DNA from: Stutzerimonas kunmingensis
GTDB lineage: Bacteria > Pseudomonadota > Gammaproteobacteria > Pseudomonadales > Pseudomonadaceae
Reading direction: 5' to 3'
Length of the DNA: 64,000 bases
NCBI RefSeq assembly: GCF_900114065.1
Contig: NZ_FORS01000001.1
Coordinates: forward strand, 620,001 to 684,000
Shown piece by piece: positions 1 through 8,664 of this stretch (within the stretch, counting starts at the first letter, position 1; each line of letters starts with the position of its first letter). The notes below the pieces were generated by a model. It had not been told where the DNA came from. It searched no databases and worked only from the letters and a program-made list of their open reading frames with translations. A program made the position numbers and the translations under genes.

Positions 1-1460
1 AACGTACCGATCTTGGCGGCAGGGAAGCCTTCTTCCAATAGGGCGTCGCGCGGCAGTTCCACTTCTTTCTTGCACGAGTTGCAGAGCTTGCGTGCCAGGC
101 GCTGGGCAATGATCAGGTTCACCGAGGTGGCGATATTGAAGGCCGCCACGCCCATGTTGCGCAGGCGCGTCAGGGTTTCCGCGGCGCTGTTGGTGTGCAG
201 CGTCGACATCACCATATGGCCGGTCTGTGCCGCCTTAATGGCAATTTCGGCGGTCTCCAGGTCGCGGATCTCGCCCACCATGATGATGTCCGGGTCCTGA
301 CGCAGAAACGCCCGCAGCGCCTGAGAGAAGTCCATGCCCTGACGCGGGTTGACGTTGACCTGGTTGATACCCTCCAGGTTGATTTCCACAGGGTCTTCGG
401 CGGTGGAAATATTCACATCGACTGTATTCAGAATATTCAGACCGGTATACAGCGATACCGTCTTGCCTGAACCCGTAGGACCGGTGACCAGAATCATGCC
501 CTGCGGCTGCTTGAGCGCATTCATGTACAGCTCTTTCTGGTCCACTTCGTAGCCCAGCGCATCGATGCCCATTTGTGCACTAGATGGATCGAGAATCCGC
601 ATCACGATCTTCTCGCCCCAGAGGGTCGGCAATGTGTTGACGCGGAAGTCGATGGCCTTGGTCTTGGACAGCTTCATCTTGATCCGCCCGTCCTGCGGCT
701 TGCGTCGCTCGGAGATATCCAGCCCGGCCATCACCTTCAAGCGTGCAGATATGCGGGGCGCCAGTTGGATCGGTGGGCGCGCGACCTCATGCAGGATGCC
801 ATCCGTGCGAAGCCGCACGCGGTAGGCTTTTTCGTAGGGCTCGAAGTGCAAATCGGACGAGCCACCACGAATGGCGTCGAGCAGCATCTTGTTGACGAAG
901 CGCACTACAGGGGCGTCGTCAGCAGCCTCTCCGCCTTCCTCAGCTTTTCCATCTTCGGTGACGGACTCGACATCGACCCCATCCAGATCGACTTCGCCCA
1001 GCTCCTCTAGTCCGGTGGCGCCGCTTTCGTACAGTTTGTCGATGGCCTCGCCCAGCTTGTCGTCTTCCACCAGAATCGACTCGATGCTCAGCCCGGTACT
1101 GAACTGGATATCGGCAATCGATTGATGATTAGCCGGATCGGAGATGGCGACATAAAGCTTGGTGCCGCGCTTGGAAAGCGGCAGCACCCGATGTTGGCGG
1201 GCCAACTTCTCACTGATCAGATCCTTGGGCAGCGACTCCTTGTTCAGCGCAGACAGGTCCAGCAGCGCTACACCGAATTGATCGGAAGCAAGCTCGGCTA
1301 TGGCGCGGCCTTTGGCCAACTTGTTCTGCACTACATAGGTGACAAAGGGTGTTTTGCCGCGAACGGCTTGAGCCTGCGCCTGCTGGGCCGTTTTTTCGTC
1401 CAACACGCCGGCCACGACCATCTGCCGTGCCAGCCCGGATAGGGAAATGTTTTCGCTCAT
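1..1460 (-). CDS. pilB: PilB, type IV pilus extension ATPase (3' end outside window)
   Basis: Hexameric GspE/PilB-family ATPase that powers pilin polymerisation at the inner membrane. About 486 residues are visible of a family length near 566; the C-terminus lies beyond base 1. The N-terminal MshEN-type domain (MSENISLSGLAR...) is followed by the ATPase core. Walker A GPTGSGKT is encoded near 462-485, and the Walker B/Asp-box region (DPDIIMVGEIRD) near 270-305. The first CxxC pair (CNSC) of the zinc-binding element is encoded near 80-91. The ATG at 1460-1458 begins the conserved N-terminus. It diverges from pilA as in other Pseudomonas pil loci. Identification is from motif order and is confident. 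Confidence 0.95.
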   Translation of the reverse strand, partial: MSENISLSGLARQMVVAGVLDEKTAQQAQAQAVRGKTPFVTYVVQNKLAKGRAIAELASDQFGVALLDLSALNKESLPKDLISEKLARQHRVLPLSKRGTKLYVAISDPANHQSIADIQFSTGLSIESILVEDDKLGEAIDKLYESGATGLEELGEVDLDGVDVESVTEDGKAEEGGEAADDAPVVRFVNKMLLDAIRGGSSDLHFEPYEKAYRVRLRTDGILHEVARPPIQLAPRISARLKVMAGLDISERRKPQDGRIKMKLSKTKAIDFRVNTLPTLWGEKIVMRILDPSSAQMGIDALGYEVDQKELYMNALKQPQGMILVTGPTGSGKTVSLYTGLNILNTVDVNISTAEDPVEINLEGINQVNVNPRQGMDFSQALRAFLRQDPDIIMVGEIRDLETAEIAIKAAQTGHMVMSTLHTNSAAETLTRLRNMGVAAFNIATSVNLIIAQRLARKLCNSCKKEVELPRDALLEEGFPAAKIGT

Positions 1461-1710
1461 GGCGGCCTCGCTCCAATCTGTGTCCGCCTTATAGCCTAGA
1501 TGCCGGTGACTGCAAACAAGGTCAGCGGCAAGTGACGTTCTTGGTCACATATCGCCCGCAAAGAGTCGGCCTTGAGTGGCAACACAGACATTTCATATCA
1601 GCGCTTGAGGCAATGAGAAGCGGGCTGCGCTTGGGGGAATACCTCTCGGCAGCAACGAGAGGTTGAGGCACTTCACAGTATTGGCCGCTGCGCTCGGCGC
1701 GAACGAAAAC

Positions 1711-1726
1711 TGGCATGCCAACTGCT
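1711..1726 (+). promoter_or_regulatory. Sigma-54 (-24/-12) promoter of pilA
   Basis: TGGCATGCCAACTGCT matches the RpoN consensus TGGCAC-N5-TTGC, with GG at 1712-1713 and GC at 1724-1725, exactly 10 bases apart. It lies 45 bases before the pilA start, leaving room for a short leader. In Pseudomonas pilA is transcribed by RpoN with the PilS/PilR two-component system; an upstream PilR site is expected within 1461-1700 but I could not define it. The rest of the 311-base pilB-pilA gap shows no gene. Confidence 0.85.
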
Positions 1727-1771
1727 TTAGCTCCTACAGGCTCACAGCCTTAACACTTTAAGGAGATACAA

Positions 1772-2248
1772 ATGAAAGCTCAGATGCAGAAGGGTTTTAC
1801 CCTTATTGAATTGATGATCGTTGTGGCGATCATTGGTATTTTGGCTGCGATTGCGATTCCGCAGTATCAAAACTATGTTGGACGTTCGAATGTAGCCTCA
1901 GCAGTGTCCACTGTGGCCGCTAACAAAACTGGCGTTGAGTCTTTCATCATGAACTACGGCGCGTTTCCTGATGGGACCACCGCTGCGGCAGCGGCATCTG
2001 GTAATACCCCTGCGGTTGTCGGGCAGCGCCCAGAAGATCTTGGGATCGTTAATCCCTCTTTCGGTGTAATCACATTGCACCCCGGTGCAGCAGGCGCAGG
2101 GAAAATTACGTTGACCTTTTCGTCGGGCAACCCAGGTATCAATACTAAGAAAGTTAGTATGGATCGCACTGCGGAAGGAACCTGGACATGTGTGACAGAC
2201 GTAGATGCCAAGTTTATTGACAAGGCTTGTACCGCTGGCACCCCGTAA
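1772..2248 (+). CDS. pilA: PilA, type IV major pilin (158 aa)
   Basis: Structural subunit of the type IV pilus. The short basic leader MKAQMQKG is cleaved before Phe9 by prepilin peptidase PilD, followed by the canonical hydrophobic helix [20 protein letters not shown] with Glu5 of the mature pilin. Two cysteines near the C-terminus (WTCV... and ...DKACTAGTP) form the usual disulfide-bonded D-region loop. Length is typical for a group A pilin. A strong ribosome site (AAGGAG, 1760-1765) lies 6 bases before ATG. The region after residue 35 is Ala/Gly/Thr-rich and is expected to vary between strains. Transcription is likely from the sigma-54 promoter just upstream. Confidence 0.96.
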   Translation: MKAQMQKGFTLIELMIVVAIIGILAAIAIPQYQNYVGRSNVASAVSTVAANKTGVESFIMNYGAFPDGTTAAAAASGNTPAVVGQRPEDLGIVNPSFGVITLHPGAAGAGKITLTFSSGNPGINTKKVSMDRTAEGTWTCVTDVDAKFIDKACTAGTP

Positions 2249-2274
2249 CCTAAACGCGGTAAGGCGGATCAATT

Positions 2275-2305
2275 CGTAGGATGGATTAGCGAAGCGTAAT
2301 CCGTC
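2275..2305. repeat. Solo REP element downstream of pilA
   Basis: GTAGGATGGATTAGCGAAGC... contains the inverted repeat GGATTA-GCGAAGCG-TAATCC preceded by the GTAG-type head tetranucleotide of Pseudomonas REPs. It is 26 bases after the pilA stop and shares its head and tail (CCGTCGTTCACCGCGAA) with the array units that follow. Confidence 0.75.
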
Positions 2306-2343
2306 GTTCACCGCGAACCTGCTGTATCCGCCGTTGCAAACTA

Positions 2344-2369
2344 AACGCCTCGCCTTCATGCGGGGCGTT
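2344..2369 (+). terminator. Probable intrinsic terminator of pilA
   Basis: AACGCCTCGC (2344-2353), a CTTCAT loop, then GCGGGGCGTT (2360-2369) form a 10-bp stem with one G-U pair. The T-run after it is weak (TTCTGCTGTTT), so termination strength is uncertain. It separates pilA from the REP array. Confidence 0.55.
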
Positions 2370-2437
2370 CTGCTGTTTGGGGGCGGTGATGCCGATTTCT
2401 TGCGGCGGATCGGTATCGCGGTATGGCGAACCCCCTT

Positions 2438-3344
2438 CGTATGACGGAATCGCCAAAGGCGCTTCCGTCGTTTACCACGAACCGGCTGCACTCCACCGCC
2501 CAACACCGCAACCGAACCCACCCATTCGAACGTCGGATTACGCCTTCGGCTAATCCAACCTACGTTGGCTGAACATCGCGGAGCGGCGAAACGCTTTTCG
2601 TATGATGGAATCGCCAAAGGCGCTTCCATCGGTTACCGCGAACCAACTGCATCCACCACCCAACACCGCAACCGCACCCACTCACTCGAACGTCGGATTG
2701 CGCCTTCGGCTAATCCAACCTACCTCGACTGAACATCGCGGTACGGCGGATCGGCGTCCGTATGATGGAATCGCCAAAGGCGCTTCCGTCGGTTACCGCG
2801 AACCAACTGCATCCACCACTCAACACCGCAACCGCACCTACCCACTCGAACGTCGGATTACGCCTTCGGCTAATCCAACCTACGTTGCCTGGGCATCGCG
2901 GGCGGCGAACCGCTTTCCGTAATCGCGGTATGGCGGATCACTTTCCGTATGATGGAATCGCCGAAGGCGCTTCCGTCGGTTACCGCGAATCGGCTGCATC
3001 CACCGCCCAACACCGCAACCGCGCCAACCCACTCGAACGTCGGATTACGCCTTCGGCTAATCCAACCTACGTTGACTGGACCTCGCGGATCGGCGAACCG
3101 CTTTTCGTATGATGGAATCGTCGAAGGCGCTTCCGTCGGTTACCGCGAATTGCCTGCAACCATCAACTCGACACCGCAACCGTACCCACCCTCGCGAACG
3201 TCGGATTACGCCTTCGGCTAATCCAACCTACGTTGCCTGAACATCGCGGAGCGGTGAACCGCTTTTCGTATGATGGAATCGCCAAAGGCGCTTCCATCGG
3301 TTACCGCGACTGGGCCACACCTCCGACGGCTGATCCAACTTACA
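2438..3344. repeat. Array of six paired inverted REPs (BIME-like), period about 160 bp
   Basis: Unit starts (CGTATGAYGG...) are at 2438, 2599, 2759, 2946, 3106 and 3267, giving spacings of 161, 160, 187, 160 and 161. Each full unit has REP-a (GGAATCGCC-AAA-GGCGCTTCC hairpin) and, about 90 bases on, an inverted REP-b (GGATTACGCC-TTCG-GGCTAATCC-type hairpin followed by CCAACCTACG). The spacer between them is conserved too (TGCATCCACC...CAACACCGCAACCG), so the whole unit was amplified. The 187-bp unit carries an extra piece near 2910-2940. The sixth unit is degenerate (3267-3344). Overlapping short reading frames here are repeats of one another and not genes. The adjacent RAYT gene fits a REP/BIME system. 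Confidence 0.88.
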
Positions 3345-3377
3345 CTTTTGGCTCATTAATACGTCGAGGGGGCAAGG

Positions 3378-4067
3378 ATGCCTAACTATCGTCGCGCCCT
3401 GGCTCCAGGGGCGAGCTGGTTTTTTACGGTGAATCTTCTTGAGCGGCGCGGCAATGATTTGCTGGTGCGACACATCGATGTTCTGCGGACCGCCGTCCGG
3501 AGCGTGCATCGACTCCATCCCTTTACTATCAATGCCTGGGTGGTTTTACCCGAGCATATGCATTGCGTCTGGACACTACCGCCGGGTGATGCGGACTATT
3601 CGCTGCGTTGGCGCTTGATCAAAACGTTCTTCAGCCGCGCCTTGCCCCTGGACGAATACCGTTCGGCTGTACGCCTGCATCGCGGCGAGCGGGGTATCTG
3701 GCAGCGCCGTTATTGGGAACACCTCATCCGTAACGAAGCCGATTTCCGGCGGCATATGGATTACGTGTATGTAAACCCACTCAAGCATGGCCTGGTTCGG
3801 CGCGTTGGGGATTGGCCCTATTCGAGCTTTCACCGCGACGTTCGTGCCGGGCTGTACCCTGCGGGCGGGCGATCCGGAGCTTGTATTGCCAAGAGCCAAG
3901 CGTTCTACTCGCGGCCTGATGCATCCTTCTCCGTAGGATGGAATCGCCGAAGGCGCTTCCGTCGTTTACCCCGAACCGGCTGCATCCATCGCCCAACGTC
4001 GAAACCGCACCCACCCTCCGAAGGTCGGATTACGACTTCGGCTAATGCAACCTACGTAAGGCATTGA
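3378..4067 (+). CDS. REP-associated tyrosine transposase (RAYT), C-terminus frameshifted into a REP
   Basis: Y1/HUH single-strand nuclease of the TnpA-REP type (IS200/IS605-related), which cleaves and spreads REP hairpins. The HUH motif His60-Met-His62 (LPEHMHCVW) is present, as is the conserved WQRRYWEH block (108-115) and the catalytic-Tyr helix MDYVYVNPLKHG (Tyr129 the likely nucleophile). After residue 161 (AGLYPAG) the family-like ending is lost and the frame runs through REP sequence to a stop at 4065. In the +1 frame from about 3865 the sequence reads AGDPELVLPRAK and stops at TAG 3934, inside the next REP. I infer a small deletion shifted the original end. The core is intact, so activity is possible. 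REP units flank it on both sides. Confidence 0.85.
   Translation: MPNYRRALAPGASWFFTVNLLERRGNDLLVRHIDVLRTAVRSVHRLHPFTINAWVVLPEHMHCVWTLPPGDADYSLRWRLIKTFFSRALPLDEYRSAVRLHRGERGIWQRRYWEHLIRNEADFRRHMDYVYVNPLKHGLVRRVGDWPYSSFHRDVRAGLYPAGGRSGACIAKSQAFYSRPDASFSVGWNRRRRFRRLPRTGCIHRPTSKPHPPSEGRITTSANATYVRH
3931..4056. repeat. REP unit downstream of the RAYT gene
   Basis: REP-a (CGTAGGATGGAATCGCCGAAGG..., from 3932) and an inverted REP-b (GTCGGATTACGACTTCGGCT..., 4024-4056) with the same spacer as the upstream array. The REP-a head still has GTAGG, whereas array copies have GTATG. With the upstream array it brackets the transposase gene on both sides. Confidence 0.8.
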
Positions 4068-4165
4068 CGGGCTATCGCTGGCCCTCACGCAGCCTGCTGG
4101 GCTAGCATCGGTCCCTTCTTGCCGCGAGACATGTCGCAGGCGATACCGATTTTTCAGGAGGAACC

Positions 4166-4606
4166 ATGCCCTTTACCGTTTACCTGTCCGGGGAAATCCA
4201 TACCGACTGGCGCGTTGAAATCGAGCGTGGCGCCAAGGCCGCCGAACTGGATGTAGTCTTCACTTCCGCCGTAACGGATCACGAAGCCAGCGATGCCGCC
4301 GGCGATTGCCTGGGCGCCGAGCCTAATGGCTTCTGGCGCGACCATAAGTCGTCCAAGGTAAACGCGATCCGCACCAAGACGCTGATTCAACAAGCCGATC
4401 TGGTGGTGGTGCGCTTCGGCGACAAGTACAAGCAATGGAACGCCGCATTCGACGCCGGTTACTGCGCAGCCCTGGGCAAGCCTTATGTGACGCTCCATGG
4501 CGACGACATCGTGCATCCCCTGAAGGAAGTCGACGCAGCCGCCATGGCTTGGGCTACCACCACAGAGCAGGTGGTGGAGATTATTAAGTACGTGGTTCGC
4601 GACTGA
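4166..4606 (+). CDS. ytoQ: YtoQ family protein (146 aa)
   Basis: Small protein of the YtoQ family, related by fold to nucleoside 2-deoxyribosyltransferases; the substrate is not known to me. The start MPFTVYLSGEIHTDWR and the later segment QQADLVVVRFGDKYKQWNAAFDAGYCAALGKP are typical: a Rossmann-like beginning, then the conserved FGDKYKQWN and DAG motifs. A near-perfect ribosome site (AGGAGGAA) precedes ATG. It is monocistronic between the REP region and a bidirectional terminator. The family call is confident; no function beyond that is claimed. Confidence 0.85.
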   Translation: MPFTVYLSGEIHTDWRVEIERGAKAAELDVVFTSAVTDHEASDAAGDCLGAEPNGFWRDHKSSKVNAIRTKTLIQQADLVVVRFGDKYKQWNAAFDAGYCAALGKPYVTLHGDDIVHPLKEVDAAAMAWATTTEQVVEIIKYVVRD

Positions 4607-4691
4607 TAGCTGGCGATATCGGCAGGCTGATAGCCTACGTTCGCCGCGAGGGCACGCCTCCTACACAAGCAAAGCAACCGCCATAAACAAA

Positions 4692-4717
4692 ACGCCCTGC
4701 ATCTGCAGGGCGTTTTT
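4692..4717. terminator. Bidirectional terminator between ytoQ and cysNC
   Basis: ACGCCCTGC (4692-4700), loop ATCT, GCAGGGCGT (4705-4713), then a T-run. On the other strand the A-rich stretch AAACAAAA before the stem gives a T-run for cysNC. It lies 15 bases past the cysNC stop. Confidence 0.9.
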
Positions 4718-4731
4718 GTTACCGCGACTTG

Positions 4732-6630
4732 TTAGATCGCACCACGCTGACGCAACAGATCAATGACCTGCTTGGCGCCCTCTTCCACCGTCAGCGACTC
4801 GGTGTCGATCACCAGATCGGCATTGCCCGGCACATCGTAGGGGAAGGATTCGCCGGGAATGTTGTCGCCGCCCGCCGCATACAGACCTTGCGGGTCACGT
4901 TGCTGGCAGGTTTGCGGTGAGGCCTGGACATAGACGGTAATGGCCCGATCAGCACCAATCAGCGCCTTGGCCTGTTCGCGACCTTCGGCATCCGGCGCGA
5001 CGAATGCCGCTAATGTCAGTAGACCCGCCTCGTTGAACTGGCGTGCCACATGGGCGGCACGGCGCCAGTTCTCGGTGCGACCGGCGCGATCCTGCGGCAG
5101 TCCCTTATTCAAGTCGTGACGCAGGTTCTGGCCATCCAGTACGTAAACAGCACGCCCCATGTCGAACAGCTTACGCTCCACGGCGTAGGCCAAGGTGCTC
5201 TTGCCGGCACCGGACAGCCCGGTAAACAGCACAGTGGCAGGTTGCTGGCCAAAGCGGATCGCGCGCTCTTCGGTGGTCACGTGAGCCAGCGCACCGTGAT
5301 GCCCGGTAGAACCATGAGCAAGCGGATCAGCGATGATCATGCCGGCACCAACGGTGCCGTTGGTGAGCCTATCGATGACGATGAATGAGCCAGTGGTGCG
5401 GTTCTGTGCGTAGCCATCCAGGGCAATCGGCGCATCCAGGCTGACCTTGACGCGACCGATTTCGTTGAGCTGCAGGCTGCTCGCCGCGCCATGCTCCAGA
5501 GTATTGACGTCGACGCTATGGGTGATGCTGGCAATCGAGCCCGGCACATAGCTGGTGGCGCGCTTGATGTCGTATTTCTTGCCCGGCAGCATCGGCTCTT
5601 CGCCCATCCATACGAGCATGGCCTCGAAGCCGTCGGCGATGCGTGGCTGGTTGTCGGCGTGAACCAGCATGTCGCCACGGGACACGTCGATCTCATCTTC
5701 CAGCGTCAGGGTGATCGCCTCGCCCGGCGTGGCCTGTTCCAGCTCGCCATCGAAGGTGACGATGGACTTGACCTTGCTGCGCTTGCCGGACGGCAGCACC
5801 GTCACCTCATCACCCTTGCGCACGATGCCGCTGGCCAGTGTGCCAGCGAAACCACGGAAGTTGAGGTTGGGACGATTGACGTACTGCACCGGGAAGCGCA
5901 GGTCCTCGAAGTTGCGGTCGCCCGCGATCTCGACGCTTTCGAGAATTTCCATCAGCGACCGCCCTTCATACCAGGGCGCGCGCTCGGAACGGTTGACCAC
6001 GTTGTCGCCCTTGAGCGCGGACATCGGCACGAAGTGCAGCGACGACGGTTTGAGCTCGATACGCTCGGCAAAGGCCAGGTAATCGGCCTTGATGCGCTCG
6101 AACACCGACTGGTCGAAGTCCATCAGGTCCATTTTGTTGATGGCCACGACGATGTGCTTGATGCCCAGCAGCGAGGTGATGAAGCTGTGGCGCTTGGTCT
6201 GGGTCTGCACGCCGTAGCGGGCGTCGACCAGGATGATCGCCAGGTCGCAGGTGGAGGCGCCGGTTGCCATGTTGCGCGTGTACTGCTCATGGCCAGGAGT
6301 GTCGGCGATGATGAACTTGCGCTTGGCGGTGGAGAAATAGCGGTAGGCGACATCGATGGTGATGCCCTGCTCGCGCTCAGCCTGCAGGCCGTCGACCAGC
6401 AAGGCCAGATCGACATCATCGCCTGTGGTGCCGGATTTCTTCGAATCGCGGGTGATAGCCTCGAGGTGATCTTCATAGATCATCTTCGAGTCATGCAGCA
6501 AGCGACCAATTAAGGTGCTTTTGCCGTCGTCGACGTTGCCGCAAGTCAGGAAGCGCAAAAGCTCTTTGCGCTCGTGCTGGGCCAGGTACGCGAGGATGTC
6601 CTCGCTGATCAAATCAGACTGATGAGACAT
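4732..6630 (-). CDS. cysNC: Bifunctional sulfate adenylyltransferase large subunit / APS kinase
   Basis: CysN GTPase fused to CysC. With CysD it makes APS from sulfate and ATP, driven by GTP hydrolysis; the C-terminal domain phosphorylates APS to PAPS. GTPase motifs: GNVDDGKST (31-39), [21 protein letters not shown]-Tu-like beta domains fill the middle. The APS kinase P-loop GLSGAGKST is at about 471-479, with [10 protein letters not shown] following. 632 residues is the usual fusion length. The segment normally carrying the phospho-serine (F-I-S-P in E. coli CysC) reads FVAP here, so that serine is absent. It lies 11 bases after cysD, one transcription unit. Confidence 0.96.
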   Translation of the reverse strand: MSHQSDLISEDILAYLAQHERKELLRFLTCGNVDDGKSTLIGRLLHDSKMIYEDHLEAITRDSKKSGTTGDDVDLALLVDGLQAEREQGITIDVAYRYFSTAKRKFIIADTPGHEQYTRNMATGASTCDLAIILVDARYGVQTQTKRHSFITSLLGIKHIVVAINKMDLMDFDQSVFERIKADYLAFAERIELKPSSLHFVPMSALKGDNVVNRSERAPWYEGRSLMEILESVEIAGDRNFEDLRFPVQYVNRPNLNFRGFAGTLASGIVRKGDEVTVLPSGKRSKVKSIVTFDGELEQATPGEAITLTLEDEIDVSRGDMLVHADNQPRIADGFEAMLVWMGEEPMLPGKKYDIKRATSYVPGSIASITHSVDVNTLEHGAASSLQLNEIGRVKVSLDAPIALDGYAQNRTTGSFIVIDRLTNGTVGAGMIIADPLAHGSTGHHGALAHVTTEERAIRFGQQPATVLFTGLSGAGKSTLAYAVERKLFDMGRAVYVLDGQNLRHDLNKGLPQDRAGRTENWRRAAHVARQFNEAGLLTLAAFVAPDAEGREQAKALIGADRAITVYVQASPQTCQQRDPQGLYAAGGDNIPGESFPYDVPGNADLVIDTESLTVEEGAKQVIDLLRQRGAI

Positions 6631-6641
6631 AGTGCGGATCC

Positions 6642-7559
6642 TTAGAAGTAGCCCTGACGTTTCTTTTCTTCCATCGAACCTGCGCCATCGTGATCGATGA
6701 CGCGGCCCTGACGTTCGGAAGTACGCGTCAGGAGCATTTCCTGGATGATCTCCGGAAGGCTTGAGGCCGTAGATTCCACCGCGCCGGTCAATGGGTAGCA
6801 GCCAAGGGTACGGAAGCGGACCATGCGCTTCTCGATGCGCGCCTTCTCCTCGTCAGTGAGGTGCTCGAGGATGCGCTCGTCGTCGATCATGATCAGCGTG
6901 CCGTTCTTCTCGATGACTTCCCGCTCGGCAGCGAAGTACAGCGGCACGATCGGGATCTGCTCGAGGTAGATGTATTGCCAGATGTCCAACTCAGTCCAGT
7001 TGGAGAGCGGGAACACGCGGATCGACTCGCCCTTCTTGACCTTGCCGTTGTAGAGATTCCACAGCTCAGGGCGCTGGTTCTTAGGATCCCAGCGGTGCTT
7101 GCTGTCACGGAAGGAGTAGACACGTTCCTTGGCGCGGGATTTTTCCTCGTCGCGACGGGCACCACCGAAGGCAGCGTCGAAGCCGTACTTGTCCAGCGCC
7201 TGCTTGAGTCCTTCGGTCTTCATGACGTCGGTGTGCTTGGCACTGCCATACGTGAAGGGATTCATGTCCTGCGCCACACCCTCGGGGTTGATGTGGGTGA
7301 TCAGCTCAAGGCCCATCTCCTCGACCATCTTGGTGCGGAAGCTGTACATCTCCTGGAACTTCCAGCGGGTGTCGACATGCAGCACCGGGAACGGCAGCTT
7401 GCCAGGGAAGAAGGCCTTGCGCGCCAGGTGCAGCATTACGGCCGAATCTTTGCCGATGGAATACAGCATCACTGGGTTGCCGAACTCTGCAGCGACCTCA
7501 CGAATGATATGGATGCTTTCCGCCTCCAGCTGTTTCAGATGCGTCAGTTTGTCGACCAT
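6642..7559 (-). CDS. cysD: CysD, sulfate adenylyltransferase small subunit
   Basis: ATP-sulfurylase subunit of the PAPS-reductase/PP-loop family, 305 residues. The PP-loop [13 protein letters not shown] begins at residue 34, and [12 protein letters not shown] and [15 protein letters not shown] are the conserved substrate-binding motifs. It catalyses adenylylation of sulfate in complex with the GTPase CysN. Promoter-proximal gene of cysD-cysNC. In pseudomonads this operon is under CysB control; the leader contains two palindromes listed separately. Confidence 0.96.
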   Translation of the reverse strand: MVDKLTHLKQLEAESIHIIREVAAEFGNPVMLYSIGKDSAVMLHLARKAFFPGKLPFPVLHVDTRWKFQEMYSFRTKMVEEMGLELITHINPEGVAQDMNPFTYGSAKHTDVMKTEGLKQALDKYGFDAAFGGARRDEEKSRAKERVYSFRDSKHRWDPKNQRPELWNLYNGKVKKGESIRVFPLSNWTELDIWQYIYLEQIPIVPLYFAAEREVIEKNGTLIMIDDERILEHLTDEEKARIEKRMVRFRTLGCYPLTGAVESTASSLPEIIQEMLLTRTSERQGRVIDHDGAGSMEEKKRQGYF

Positions 7560-7583
7560 AGCTACTCACGATTTGGCAGATGG

Positions 7584-7599
7584 ACGGCCGGCCGGCCGT
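7584..7599. promoter_or_regulatory. 16-bp perfect palindrome in the cysD leader
   Basis: ACGGCCGGCCGGCCGT is its own reverse complement and lies 25-40 bases upstream of the cysD start on the minus strand. It would form a very stable hairpin in RNA or act as an operator. No known site is recognised. Confidence 0.4.
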
Positions 7600-7645
7600 G
7601 GAATGGGCGCAACTCTAACACGACCTCCAATTCTAATCAGGCCGC

Positions 7646-7661
7646 CTTTTAGACCTAAAAG
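7646..7661. promoter_or_regulatory. Inverted repeat CTTTTAG-AC-CTAAAAG upstream of cysD
   Basis: Two perfect 7-bp arms with a 2-base spacer in an AT-rich patch (7640-7680), the only such patch in the cysD/nif3 spacer 7560-7744. The position suits an operator or promoter element of cysD. CysB sites are loosely defined, so I do not assign it. Confidence 0.4.
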
Positions 7662-7744
7662 CTATAGATTTATATCGACTCTCCGCCGTGCCACGGGACC
7701 GTGAAATGGGCGCTCCACGACTCACTGCGCCCGTAGAGCAAGCT

Positions 7745-8503
7745 TTACGCGGGGTTTGGGCAATCAATGAATTGGTGCTCGATGCCGAAGCGGCTTGCCA
7801 GGTACTCACCCAGCGCACGGACCCCATAACGCTCTGTCGCGTGATGGCCGGCAGCGAAGAAGCTCAGGCCATTTTCACGCGCGATATGTGCCGTGGGCTC
7901 GGAGATTTCGCCGGTGATATAGGCGTCCACTCCGGCCGCCACAGCCTGATCGATATAGCCCTGTGCACCACCAGTGCACCAGGCAACCCGCCGAATCGAG
8001 CCGTTGCCGGCAACCATCAGTGGCTCCCGTCCGAGCACCTCATGGATTCGATGCATGAAATCGGCAGGCGTCAGCGGCTTCTCGAGCGAACCAACCAACC
8101 CCACCGAACGCGGATTGCCCGGCTCCAGCGGACCTTCGATGCTAAGACCGAGCAGGGCACCCAGTCGGGCGTTGTTGCCGACCTCGGGGTGGACATCGAG
8201 TGGCAGGTGGTACGCCAGCAGGCTGATATCGTTGCTTAGCAACGTTTTCAGGCGGCGCTGCTTCATGCCGACGACGCGGGCATCTTCGTTTTTCCAGAAA
8301 TACCCGTGGTGGACCAGGACCACATCGGCGCCCGCCTCGACTGCCGCATCCAGTAATGCCTGGCTGGCCGTCACACCGCTGACGATCCGCGCCACCTGAG
8401 GACGTCCTTCGACCTGCAGACCATTGGGGCAGTAATCGGCAATCCTCGCGGCATCCAGATACCGGTCTGCTTCCTGAACCAGGGCAGTGAGCGCAACAGT
8501 CAT
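7745..8503 (-). CDS. Nif3-like dinuclear metal-centre protein
   Basis: YbgI/YqfO/Nif3 family, 252 residues, a hexameric protein with a two-metal site; its role is unsettled (GTP cyclohydrolase I type 2-like annotation is common but unproven). Metal ligands visible: VLVHHG (His65, His66), AYHLPLDVHPEVGN (His99, Asp103), and the C-terminal GHHATERYG. The start at 8503 (MTVALTALVQ) is preferred over an ATG 69 bases upstream because AAGAGG precedes it and the family begins there. Convergent to nothing and divergent from algW. Confidence 0.9.
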   Translation of the reverse strand: MTVALTALVQEADRYLDAARIADYCPNGLQVEGRPQVARIVSGVTASQALLDAAVEAGADVVLVHHGYFWKNEDARVVGMKQRRLKTLLSNDISLLAYHLPLDVHPEVGNNARLGALLGLSIEGPLEPGNPRSVGLVGSLEKPLTPADFMHRIHEVLGREPLMVAGNGSIRRVAWCTGGAQGYIDQAVAAGVDAYITGEISEPTAHIARENGLSFFAAGHHATERYGVRALGEYLASRFGIEHQFIDCPNPA

Positions 8504-8602
8504 GGCAACCTCTTGGTAGATGAAACACGGCTCGATAGATTTCTCGTCGAACCGCCGCGGCAAATCATGCACACATGAAGCTGCATTTCAGTTAGAGCTT
8601 CG

Positions 8603-8608
8603 TATAAT
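8603..8608 (+). promoter_or_regulatory. -10 like TATAAT upstream of algW
   Basis: TATAAT 57 bases before the algW start, within the nif3-algW divergent spacer. No convincing -35 is visible at the usual distance, so this is tentative. Confidence 0.4.
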
Positions 8609-8664
8609 GCCGCCACCTTAAGGGGCGCTCCACGCGCCCGCAACTCTGTCCGGACCCCTGCGCG

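Noticed and set aside
2602-3221. Three overlapping plus-strand frames of 90-116 codons that begin alike (MMESPKALPSV)
   Set aside because: They are translations of the same REP unit repeated; no ribosome sites and no independent conservation expected.
2438-3344. CRISPR array
   Set aside because: Units are 160-190 bp with conserved spacers and hairpins; no short repeat with unique spacers and no cas genes.
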